Assembly (NCBI GenBank): GCA_003326205.1
Contig: LWTK01000030.1
Location: forward strand, 301 to 64,300
Reading direction: 5' to 3'
DNA from: Nostoc sp. ATCC 43529
GTDB lineage: Bacteria > Cyanobacteriota > Cyanobacteriia > Cyanobacteriales > Nostocaceae
DNA: 64,000 bases
Below, in pieces: positions 9,281 through 17,433 of the stretch. The notes under the pieces were generated by a model, which did not search any database, was not told where the DNA came from, and saw only the letters and a list, made by a program, of their open reading frames with translations. A program made the position numbers and the translations under genes. The number at the start of each line of letters is the position of its first letter. The first letter of the stretch is position 1.

Positions 9281-12200
9281 ATGAACAAGAGAACCTTTGC
9301 AACCATAGATGGGAATGAGGCTGTTGCTCAAGTTGTCTATCAACTCAATGAAGTTATTGCGATTTACCCAATTACTCCTTCTTCGCCGATGGCTGAATGG
9401 GCAGATGCTTGGGCAAGTGAAGGAAAATGTAATATTTGGGGTACTGTTCCCTCGGTGGTACAGATGCAAAGTGAAGGTGGTGTAGCTGGTGCCGTACATG
9501 GTGCTTTGCAAACTGGTTCGCTAACAACCACATTCACAGCATCCCAGGGATTATTGTTGATGATCCCCAATATGTACAAAATTGCCGGAGAACTCACACC
9601 TACAGTTTTTCATATTGCGGCGCGATCGCTAGCTGCACAAGCCCTCTCCATTTTCGGAGACCACAGCGATGTCATGGCAGCACGTGGCACTGGTTTTGCG
9701 ATGTTGTGTTCCGCATCAGTGCAAGAAGCACAGGATTTTGCTTTAATCGCAACACGGGCAACCCTAGAATCACGAATACCATTTCTGCACTTTTTTGATG
9801 GCTTCCGTACTTCCCACGAAATTAACAAAATAGAAACTTTAACAGGCGATAACTTGCGAGAATTCATTCCTGATGAATTCGTATTCGCCCATCGTTCACG
9901 CGCCCTCACCCCCGACAAACCAGTTTTACGCGGTACAACACAAAACCCCGATGTCTACTTCCAAGCCAGAGAAACTGTCAATCCTTACTATTTAGCTTGT
10001 GCAGACATCAGCCAGAAAGTCATGGATGAATTTGCCCAAATGACTGGGCGACAATACCAACTATTTGAATACCACGGCGACCCAGCAGCCGAAAGAGTCA
10101 TTGTACTGATGGGTTCTGGTTGTGAGGCTGTACATGAAACAGTAGATTACCTCAACGCCAGTGGCGAGAAAGTCGGCGTTTTGAAAGTACGACTATATCG
10201 CCCATTTGATGCAGTGCGTTTTGTCGCCGCCTTGCCAACAACTACTCGTGCCATTGCCGTTTTAGACCGCACCAAAGAACCCGGCGCATCTGGCGAACCA
10301 TTGTATTTGGATGTAGTCGCTGCTACTCACGAAGTTAATCCAAAATCTAAAATCCAAAATCTAAAATTCATTATTGGTGGTCGTTACGGTTTATCTTCTA
10401 AAGAATTCACGCCAGCAATGATTAAAGCTGTCTTTGATAACCTGGCTGTGGTAGATCCAAAAAATCATTTTACTATCGGCATTAACGATGATGTCAGCCA
10501 CACCAGCTTGAATTATGACCCTGACTTTAGCATTGAACCAGACAATATAATCAGAGCTATTTTTTATGGTTTGGGTGCAGATGGTACAGTAGGCGGTAAT
10601 AAAAATTCAATTAAAATTATTGGTGAAAAAACAAACAATTACGCTCAAGGTTATTTTGTATATGACTCTAAAAAATCAGGGTCAGTTACAGTTTCTCATC
10701 TGCGTTTTGGCTCACAATTAATTCGTTCCACCTATTTAATTAGTAAAGCTAACTTTGTTGCCTGCCACCAATGGGAATTTATCGAAAAATTTCCTATCCT
10801 CCAAGATATCGTTCCCGGTGGAATATTCTTAGTTAATTCTCCTTATGAAAACGATGAAGTTTGGCATCGTCTGACGCCATCAATACAAGAGCAAATTATT
10901 CAAAAGCACCTGAAATTTTATGTAATTAATGCCTATAAAGTCGCCCGTCAAGCAGGTATGGCTGGCAGAATTAACACAGTTATGCAAGTTTGTTTCTTCG
11001 CCTTATCGGGTGTATTGCCGCGAGAAGAAGCCATCGCCAAAATCAAAAACTCCATCTCCAAGACTTACGGCAAAAAAGGCGACGAAATCGTACAAATGAA
11101 CCTCAACGCCGTAGATACCACATTAGAAAACCTCTACCCAGTGCCCAGTTCCCAATCCCCACTCCGTACAGACGCGATTAATCGCGTCTCTACCCATTCC
11201 CCATTCCCCATCCTAAATAAAATCTTTACTCGCCAAGGTGATGAACTACCAGTTAGCGCTTTACCAGCAGACGGTACTTATCCCACTGGTACTGCAAAAT
11301 GGGAAAAGCGTAACATTGCTCAGGAAATACCTGTTTGGGATACAGATGTCTGCATTCAGTGTGGTAAATGCGTTATGGTGTGCCCCCACAGTGTCATCCG
11401 TAGTAAAGTTTACGAACCGCAGCAGTTAGAAAATGCACCGCCGACATTTAAAAGCGCCAATGCTAAAGACCACGATTGGCAGGGTTTAAAATACACTATC
11501 CAAGTGGCAGCAGAAGATTGTACGGGTTGCGGTATTTGCGTAGATGTTTGTCCAGCAAAGAATAAATCAGAACTACGTCGCAAAGCCATTAATATGGCAC
11601 CGCAAAGACCATTACGGGAACAAGAACGGGAAAATTGGGATTTCTTTTTGAATATTCCCAATCCAGATAGAAGCCATCTGAAGCTGACTCATATTAACCA
11701 ACAGCAAATGCAAGAACCATTGTTTGAATTTTCTGGGGCTTGTGCTGGTTGTGGCGAGACACCTTATATTAAATTAGCAACGCAATTGTTTGGCGATCGC
11801 ATGATTGTTGCTAACGCCACCGGTTGTTCTTCTATCTATGGCGGCAATTTACCCACTACCCCCTGGACGTACAATAGCGAAGGCCGCGGCCCTGCTTGGT
11901 CAAATTCCTTATTTGAAGATAACGCCGAATTTGGACTTGGTTTTCGGATTTCCATTGATAAACAAGCACAATTCGCCGCTGAATTGCTCAAACAACTAAC
12001 AACAGATGTAGGCGAAGAACTGGTAAATAGTATCCTCAATGCCGAACAAAAAGACGAAGCTGATATTTGGGAACAACGAGAAAAAGTAGCGCTTTTAAAA
12101 CAAAAGTTAGATGAAATATTGACTTTGAAAATAGAGCCAAATCTCAAATCTCAAATCCAAAATCTCAAAGCGATCGCTGATTATTTAGTGAAAAAAAGTG

Positions 12201-12841
12201 TCTGGATTATTGGTGGTGATGGCTGGGGTTATGATATCGGTTTTGGAGGAATAGATCACGTTTTAGCTAGTGGACGCAACGTTAATATTTTGATTCTCGA
12301 TACTGAAGTTTATTCCAATACAGGCGGACAAATGTCTAAAGCCACACCCAAAGCTGCTGTAGCCAAATTTGCGGCTGGAGGTAAAGCTGCACCTAAAAAA
12401 GATTTGGGTTTAATGGCGATGACTTACGGCAATGTCTATATTGCAAGTGTAGCAATGGGCGCCCGCGACGAACACACCCTCAAAGCATTTTTGGAAGCTG
12501 AAGCTTATGAAGGCACATCATTAATTATTGCCTACAGTCATTGTATTGCCCACGGAATCAACATGAGTACAGCAATGCAAAATCAAAAAGCTGCTGTTGA
12601 TTCAGGTCAATGGTTACTATATCGATTTAATCCAGATCGTATTAAACAAGGAGAAAATCCACTCCAAATTGATTCGCGCACGCCAAAGTTACCTCTAGAG
12701 CAATATATGTATTTAGAAAACCGCTTCAAAATGTTAACTAAGAGTAACCCAGAAGTAGCACAAAAGTTACTTACAGAAGCTCAAACAGATGTAAAAACCC
12801 GTTGGCAAATGTATCAATATTTGGCTGCAAGAAATTATTAA
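9281..12841 (+). CDS. nifJ: Pyruvate:ferredoxin (flavodoxin) oxidoreductase
   Basis: A single-chain PFOR of 1186 residues that oxidatively decarboxylates pyruvate to acetyl-CoA and reduces ferredoxin or flavodoxin. The N-terminal domain starts with ATIDGNEAVAQV and contains YPITPSSPMAEW. Two 4Fe-4S clusters are bound by CIQCGKCVMVCP and CTGCGICVDVCP. The C-terminal part carries the proximal-cluster Cys (GACAGCGETPYIK, ATGCSSIYGG) and the thiamine-diphosphate site (GDGWGYDIG, LDTEVYSNTGGQMSKATP). ATG at 9281 is chosen over an upstream GTG/ATG at 9245 because family members begin MxKRTFxTIDGNEA. Three short dispersed repeats are translated in frame (about 10337-10370, 11137-11213 and 12138-12169). 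The gene is followed after 30 bp by a DHOD-like gene, probably co-transcribed. Confidence 0.96.
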   Translation: MNKRTFATIDGNEAVAQVVYQLNEVIAIYPITPSSPMAEWADAWASEGKCNIWGTVPSVVQMQSEGGVAGAVHGALQTGSLTTTFTASQGLLLMIPNMYKIAGELTPTVFHIAARSLAAQALSIFGDHSDVMAARGTGFAMLCSASVQEAQDFALIATRATLESRIPFLHFFDGFRTSHEINKIETLTGDNLREFIPDEFVFAHRSRALTPDKPVLRGTTQNPDVYFQARETVNPYYLACADISQKVMDEFAQMTGRQYQLFEYHGDPAAERVIVLMGSGCEAVHETVDYLNASGEKVGVLKVRLYRPFDAVRFVAALPTTTRAIAVLDRTKEPGASGEPLYLDVVAATHEVNPKSKIQNLKFIIGGRYGLSSKEFTPAMIKAVFDNLAVVDPKNHFTIGINDDVSHTSLNYDPDFSIEPDNIIRAIFYGLGADGTVGGNKNSIKIIGEKTNNYAQGYFVYDSKKSGSVTVSHLRFGSQLIRSTYLISKANFVACHQWEFIEKFPILQDIVPGGIFLVNSPYENDEVWHRLTPSIQEQIIQKHLKFYVINAYKVARQAGMAGRINTVMQVCFFALSGVLPREEAIAKIKNSISKTYGKKGDEIVQMNLNAVDTTLENLYPVPSSQSPLRTDAINRVSTHSPFPILNKIFTRQGDELPVSALPADGTYPTGTAKWEKRNIAQEIPVWDTDVCIQCGKCVMVCPHSVIRSKVYEPQQLENAPPTFKSANAKDHDWQGLKYTIQVAAEDCTGCGICVDVCPAKNKSELRRKAINMAPQRPLREQERENWDFFLNIPNPDRSHLKLTHINQQQMQEPLFEFSGACAGCGETPYIKLATQLFGDRMIVANATGCSSIYGGNLPTTPWTYNSEGRGPAWSNSLFEDNAEFGLGFRISIDKQAQFAAELLKQLTTDVGEELVNSILNAEQKDEADIWEQREKVALLKQKLDEILTLKIEPNLKSQIQNLKAIADYLVKKSVWIIGGDGWGYDIGFGGIDHVLASGRNVNILILDTEVYSNTGGQMSKATPKAAVAKFAAGGKAAPKKDLGLMAMTYGNVYIASVAMGARDEHTLKAFLEAEAYEGTSLIIAYSHCIAHGINMSTAMQNQKAAVDSGQWLLYRFNPDRIKQGENPLQIDSRTPKLPLEQYMYLENRFKMLTKSNPEVAQKLLTEAQTDVKTRWQMYQYLAARNY
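11137..11213 (+). repeat. Dispersed repeat translated in frame in nifJ
   Basis: CCCAGTTCCCAATCCCC-type pyrimidine runs flank the hairpin AGACGCGATTAATCGCGTCT. The same hairpin recurs in intergenic elements near 23897, 38673 and 51085. In nifJ it encodes a Pro/Ser-rich linker (VPSSQSPLRTDAINRVSTHS) just before the ferredoxin-like domain. Two smaller AATCCAAAATCT-type repeats occur in frame at about 10337-10370 and 12138-12169. Confidence 0.75.
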
Positions 12842-12871
12842 ACGTTTAGTAATATAGTTGAGTTGACTGTT

Positions 12872-13903
12872 ATGGATCTTACTACAACTTATATGGGGCT
12901 GAAACTGCGATCGCCTCTTGTTCCCTCTGCATCTCCTCTATCTGAGGATATTGATAACATCCGACGCATGGAAGATGCTGGTGCAGCAGCAGTAGTCATG
13001 CATTCACTATTTGAAGAACAATTGCGCCTAGAAAGTTATGAACTTCACCATCACCTCACCGAAGGAACTGAAAGTTTTTCTGAAGCCTTAACTTATTTTC
13101 CTGATTCAACGAATTTTCGGGTAGGCCCAGAAACTTATTTAGAGCATATTTATAAAGCCAAACAAAAGGTAAAGATTCCAATTATTGCCAGCCTCAATGG
13201 CTCATCCGTTGGTGGATGGACAAACTATGCTAAACAAATTCAGCAAGCAGGAGCAGACGCACTAGAATTAAATATTTACTATGTTCCTACTGATATGGAG
13301 CTAACAAGTAATGAAATTGAACAGACTTATATTGATATTCTTCGTGCAGTCAAAGCAGTAGTAACTATCCCCATAGCAGTGAAACTTAGCCCATACTTCA
13401 CCAATATGGCAAATATGGCAAAACTTTTGGATAAAACCGAGGCTAATGCTTTAGTTCTGTTTAACCGTTTTTATCAACCGGATATTAATCTCAATCTTCT
13501 GGAGGTTGAACCAAATGTGCTATTAAGTACACCACAATCAATGCGGTTACCTCTGCGATGGATTGCGATTCTCTATGGTCGCATTCATGCTGATTTGGCA
13601 GCAACAAGCGGTATTCATAGAGGCGAAGATGTGTTAAAAATGCTCTTGGCTGGTGCCAAAATTACGATGCTTTGCTCGGTATTGCTGCGACATGGAATCA
13701 ACCACATTCGAGTTATTGAGCAGGAAATACGCGAATGGATGCAAAAACACGAATACGAATCAGTAGAGCAAATGCAGGGGAGTATGAGCCAAAAGCATTG
13801 TCCAAATCCCAGCGCTTTTGAACGTGCCCAATATATGCGTTCTCTTAGCACCTATAAACCTGAATGGACAGCCGCTCACGACACATCTTATTACTTTGGT
13901 TAA
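12872..13903 (+). CDS. Dihydroorotate dehydrogenase-like flavoprotein
   Basis: A 343-residue TIM-barrel protein of the dihydroorotate dehydrogenase-like family: MDLTTTYMGLKLRSPLVPSA at the N-terminus, IIASLNGSSVGGW, ALELNIYY, PIAVKLSPYFTNM and a C-terminal glycine-rich FMN phosphate region (SGIHRGEDVLKMLLAGA). ATG at 12872 is preferred to the in-frame TTG at 12863. It begins 30 bp after nifJ, and proteins of this type are commonly found beside nifJ, so a redox role linked to PFOR is more likely than pyrimidine synthesis. That role is inference. The substrate is unknown. Confidence 0.85.
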   Translation: MDLTTTYMGLKLRSPLVPSASPLSEDIDNIRRMEDAGAAAVVMHSLFEEQLRLESYELHHHLTEGTESFSEALTYFPDSTNFRVGPETYLEHIYKAKQKVKIPIIASLNGSSVGGWTNYAKQIQQAGADALELNIYYVPTDMELTSNEIEQTYIDILRAVKAVVTIPIAVKLSPYFTNMANMAKLLDKTEANALVLFNRFYQPDINLNLLEVEPNVLLSTPQSMRLPLRWIAILYGRIHADLAATSGIHRGEDVLKMLLAGAKITMLCSVLLRHGINHIRVIEQEIREWMQKHEYESVEQMQGSMSQKHCPNPSAFERAQYMRSLSTYKPEWTAAHDTSYYFG

Positions 13904-14047
13904 AAATTTTATAGCGATTTCTACATAGATAATATGTAGAAGATGTCCTGTTAAAAACTTATCAATTAGAGGGCAAGGGAGCAATCATAGATCTAGGAAT
14001 TTCCTTCTGCCTTCTGCCTCCTGCCCTCTGCCTTTCTTCGATAAAAA

Positions 14048-14416
14048 CTAACTATTTTCTTGCCTAAATAATTCCACTAAACCAACGGTACCTACAAAAA
14101 AAGTATAAATACCATATTGAAATGGCAGTTTATTTTTTGGCCTGGCATAAATAGCTGCTACTATTCCTTCAAATAGATGAGCTATTAATGCAAACCTGGC
14201 TATGCCAAAAATGGGAGTGAAATTATTAGGAATTTCATTAGTATTTAATAAACCAAAAATTTTGCCTAATTCTAACCCTATTGCACCAGTGATTAAAACG
14301 ATAGATACAATTTTTATAAACCCAGCTATCTTTTGTCCGATCTCACTTAGATTCATGCTCAAATTCAGATAATTTTTGGTTGACTCGATTTTAGATTGTA
14401 ACTGAAGATAATCCAT
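14048..14416 (-). CDS. Small membrane protein of unknown function
   Basis: The 122-residue product has about three hydrophobic segments (35-55, 68-88, 98-115). An internal Met at residue 21 (MNLSEIGQKIAGF) is a plausible alternative start. The segment GIARFALIAHLFEGIVAAIYA followed by LPFQYGIYTFFVGTVGL vaguely recalls small TMEM254/ERG28-like membrane proteins, but I would not assign it. It stands alone, upstream of a MITE copy. Confidence 0.6.
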   Translation of the reverse strand: MDYLQLQSKIESTKNYLNLSMNLSEIGQKIAGFIKIVSIVLITGAIGLELGKIFGLLNTNEIPNNFTPIFGIARFALIAHLFEGIVAAIYARPKNKLPFQYGIYTFFVGTVGLVELFRQENS

Positions 14417-14460
14417 AACCGAACAGGAGAGGAAGACAAGGGGACAAGGAGAATAACTTC

Positions 14461-14586
14461 TAAGTAGGTAGACATAATTAAATGTAAAATTGGAGCTTTG
14501 TTCGTAGTCAGCGATTTATCGCTGTTAACAGGGGTTTTAATGGCTCAAGCCCATACTACTTGAATTTAATTCAGTCCTTCTACTTA
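14461..14586 (+). mobile_element. MITE-like element, TAAGTAG family, copy 2
   Basis: A 126-bp copy of the element at 8202-8331. It has the same ends (TAAGTAGGTAGACATAATTA, then GTCCTTCTACTTA) and TA flanks, with a short internal deletion relative to the other two copies. Confidence 0.85.
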
Positions 14587-15099
14587 ACTCTTGACTCTTG
14601 TACAGAGGCGGTTAATCGCGTCTCTACTCCTAACTCAGCACTCAGCAGCAATCGCAGTTGTGATGGGAATGCAACAGGTAGTTGGTAGTACAGCTAGCTG
14701 TGCTATCGTACTGAACGCAATTAAAAACTGAAATAGCAAAAATGTGTACTATCATACAATAAATCAGAAAAAACTGTTATAGGCTTGTAAAGCCCTTTAC
14801 TTTTTTACTTTTGGCGAAACTTCACCGCCAAAAAAGCACCAGAGCGATAGGGAATTATCTGTGACCGAGGTCGATTGATACCCATCAAACGTAAACCTTG
14901 TCAAGTTGAACAAATTCCTGTCAGCAGCATAGGTGGCTTCCTACGCCCTGGTTATTTACTAATTTTTAAGATTTCAGCCTAACTCGATCGCACTTAAGAT
15001 ATCGCCAAACTCAGGCCAATACCATCCAGAACCTTAATGTTACTTTTTCCCTCGAATTGGGATTAATAGGGTGATAATTTTCTTGTATTACCCAAAACT
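14587..15099. other. Intergenic region with dispersed-repeat fragments
   Basis: Contains a partial GCGGTTAATCGCGTCTCTAC repeat near 14605-14627 and otherwise ordinary sequence. TTGTAT near 15085 and the AT-rich stretch before 15100 may belong to the promoter of the next gene. I see no RNA gene. Confidence 0.45.
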
Positions 15100-15684
15100 A
15101 TGCAGTATCCTCTGGAACTCACCTTCAAATTCTGGGCATTAGCACCACAAATATCTGTTGCTGATGGTCAAGGGAATTTGGCTTTCTATGTCAAACAGAA
15201 ACTCTTCAAGCTCAAGGAAGCAATTACAATCTTTGCTGATACTGAGCAAACTCGTCCCCTATACTACATCAAAGCAGATCGCATTATTGACTTCTCGGCA
15301 CGCTATGACTTTACCCATAGCAACGGTAATTACATTGGTTCAGTAAAACGACGGGGGTTAAAATCTCTTTGGCGTGCGCGTTATGACATCTTTGATGGCG
15401 ACACCACTACTTTGAACATCCAGGAGAAAAATCCGTGGGTGAAAATTGCTGATGCCCTCTTTGCAGAAATCCCAATTGTGGGTATCTTCACTGGTTATGT
15501 TTTTAATCCAGTCTACTTGGTCAGCCGAGATGATGGCACGGTTGTGATGCGTTTGGAGAAAATCCCCGCTTTCCTCTCTAGAAAATTTATCATCAAAGCT
15601 GTGGATAAACTTAGCGATCGCGAAGAACAGCAAATTTTGTTAAGTTTGATGATGATGCTACTGCTAGAACGAAATCGTGGCTAA
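15100..15684 (+). CDS. LURP-one-related (tubby-like beta-barrel) protein
   Basis: A 194-residue cytosolic protein with the LOR/tubby C-terminal-like pattern: strands such as PLELTFKFWALAPQISVADG, LAFYVKQKLFKLKEAITIF and LYYIKADRIIDFSARYDF, then a GSVKRRGLKSLWRARYDIFDG hairpin, and a terminal helix (EEQQILLSLMMMLLLERN) that would fill the barrel. The family includes plant LURP-one and bacterial YxjI-like proteins; its function in bacteria is not established. The gene appears monocistronic. Confidence 0.8.
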   Translation: MQYPLELTFKFWALAPQISVADGQGNLAFYVKQKLFKLKEAITIFADTEQTRPLYYIKADRIIDFSARYDFTHSNGNYIGSVKRRGLKSLWRARYDIFDGDTTTLNIQEKNPWVKIADALFAEIPIVGIFTGYVFNPVYLVSRDDGTVVMRLEKIPAFLSRKFIIKAVDKLSDREEQQILLSLMMMLLLERNRG

Positions 15685-15819
15685 TCCGATTCAAAGCTGA
15701 AGCATTAAGTATGAAGTATGAACTACAAAGCATCAAGTCTTATTTGTTTTTCATTTCCATTGATAGCCTTCTATCTGCTGTCTTCATTCTTCATACTTTA
15801 CACTTCAAACAGCTTTAAT

Positions 15820-16761
15820 CTAACCAATCAATTTCTGCCAACTAGCAGGCCCAACAATACCATCGTCTTCTAAACCATTTTGCCTTTGAAAGTTCTTGAT
15901 TGCAGCTTCAGTTTGTGGCCCGTAAACGCCATCAACTTCAACACCTACACGGTATTGCAAGTATCTGACAACTGCACCTCCAGCATGGTTTACTCGGATG
16001 ATTCGTTTTGCCAAAATTACATTTATGGCATTCCATGTAGTTGCATCAGCAATTCCAGTCGGCTGCACCCCAATAATACTCTGAAATTTTTCTGTGGCAG
16101 ATTTGGTGTTAGCGCCGTTTATACCATCTTCCACTAACGTCTTACCATTTCTATCAGTTATTTTGAGCCGATTTAAGTTTTGTTGCAGTCTCTTAATAGT
16201 GGTATCTATATTGTCTTCTTCGTCTGGAACTGGTGTAACTGGGGTACTTGGTAATTTACCTGTTAAACCTTTGACGATCGCATTTGCCATTGTTTCGGGA
16301 TTAAATATATTCATATCTTTTGCCGAATCAATGAAGCAACACTCTACAAGAATCGCTGGCATATTTGTATTTTTGAGAACATACAAGTGGGAACCACTCT
16401 TAACGCCGCGATTAAAAAATCCCAATTTGACGATTTCATCTAATACGGGTTTTGCAATTTTTCTTCCATTGTCGCTAGCTGCAAATACTTCTGTGCCATT
16501 AGCTTGCCGGTTAAAAGCATTAAAATGAATTGAGACAAAAACCTCTACTCTACTCGCATTAGCTGTAGCACATCTTTTTGAAAGTGATTCAGTTACTGTG
16601 TTCGCGCTACTTGGTTTACAGACTACGACTTCGTGTCCTAAAGCCCTTAACTTGCTTATCACTCTATTACTGACATCTAAAGTTAAATTATCCTCAATTT
16701 TGATTCCTCTGGCTCCCGTGTCTGGTGGACAATTGTGCCCGCTATCAATTCCAAATTTCAT
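15820..16761 (-). CDS. N-acetylmuramoyl-L-alanine amidase with two peptidoglycan-binding domains
   Basis: The 313-residue protein starts with an Amidase_3 zinc domain (1-170): GIDSGHNC near residue 8, IKIEDNLTLDVS, VSIHFNAFNRQANGTEVF and the catalytic Glu in PAILVECCFID. Two PG_binding_1 domains follow (about 185-245 and 255-313; DGINGANTKSATEKFQ and DGVYGPQTEAAIKNFQRQNG). It would cleave the amide between MurNAc and the stem peptide. No signal peptide is visible, so it may be released by lysis, exported by another route, or act on a special substrate. It stands alone. Confidence 0.93.
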   Translation of the reverse strand: MKFGIDSGHNCPPDTGARGIKIEDNLTLDVSNRVISKLRALGHEVVVCKPSSANTVTESLSKRCATANASRVEVFVSIHFNAFNRQANGTEVFAASDNGRKIAKPVLDEIVKLGFFNRGVKSGSHLYVLKNTNMPAILVECCFIDSAKDMNIFNPETMANAIVKGLTGKLPSTPVTPVPDEEDNIDTTIKRLQQNLNRLKITDRNGKTLVEDGINGANTKSATEKFQSIIGVQPTGIADATTWNAINVILAKRIIRVNHAGGAVVRYLQYRVGVEVDGVYGPQTEAAIKNFQRQNGLEDDGIVGPASWQKLIG

Positions 16762-17433
16762 GATTTCATCCTCAATTGACTTCTTTTTACACTAGTCAAA
16801 ACTCTTAAAATTATAAAGAAAAATTTTTATTAATACTTGTTTTTAAAGTATTTTTCGGCAGCGATCGCATTATTTAAAGCATTAGTACACTGGCAGCAAA
16901 ATATTTTTTTGCCAAGCATAACAAAATACTTTTTGTGGTACAATGCACTGATTATAGAAACATTTTCGCAAAAAAACACAACCCTCATAATTTATCAAAA
17001 TCGAGAATAACCCAGTAATTCTTGCAATAAAATGAAATGCAGCAATTACCCCCATTATTCAGATAATAACGCTTGGTAAAAGTAGAAAGCCATGACAAAT
17101 GTACCTAGTTGAATCATGCTGTCAACAGGCAACACGAAAAGATGTGCGGCCTTAGATGCAAATGCGGCTGACTTCACTTTACCCTCAGCTTTGTGTTAAC
17201 CCTGAGCAGCTTAACACATAACCCTTAATAGTATTAAGGAATACCTGATAAATTTTATACTTTTGTAACTTTTGATAGGAGAGGCTAGGCAAAAGCCTAG
17301 ATTTTTGCGGGAATTAGGTTATTTAACGCTTTTGCCAGAATTCTAGTAACCTGAACCTGTCGGTAGATATTTAACAATCAGCTTGAAAGCACGTTTAAAA
17401 TTTAAGTGAAGAAATATTTCGTAACTTACGGGC
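16762..17433. other. Long intergenic region before the chelatase gene
   Basis: About 670 bases with no credible gene. The first 300 bases are AT-rich. The stretch 17060-17310 is more GC-rich and ends in a terminator-like hairpin, so it could encode a small RNA or leader. I looked for a cobalamin riboswitch because the downstream gene is a chelatase and did not find its conserved boxes. Confidence 0.45.
17285..17306 (+). terminator. Rho-independent terminator-like hairpin
   Basis: Stem CTAGGC / GCCTAG with an AAAA loop, followed by A and five T. It lies 128 bp upstream of the chelatase start with no coding gene before it on this strand, so it would end a leader transcript or a small RNA. Confidence 0.5.

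Noticed and set aside
16762..17433. Cobalamin riboswitch before the chelatase gene
   Set aside because: No B12-box or other conserved segments could be found on the + strand.
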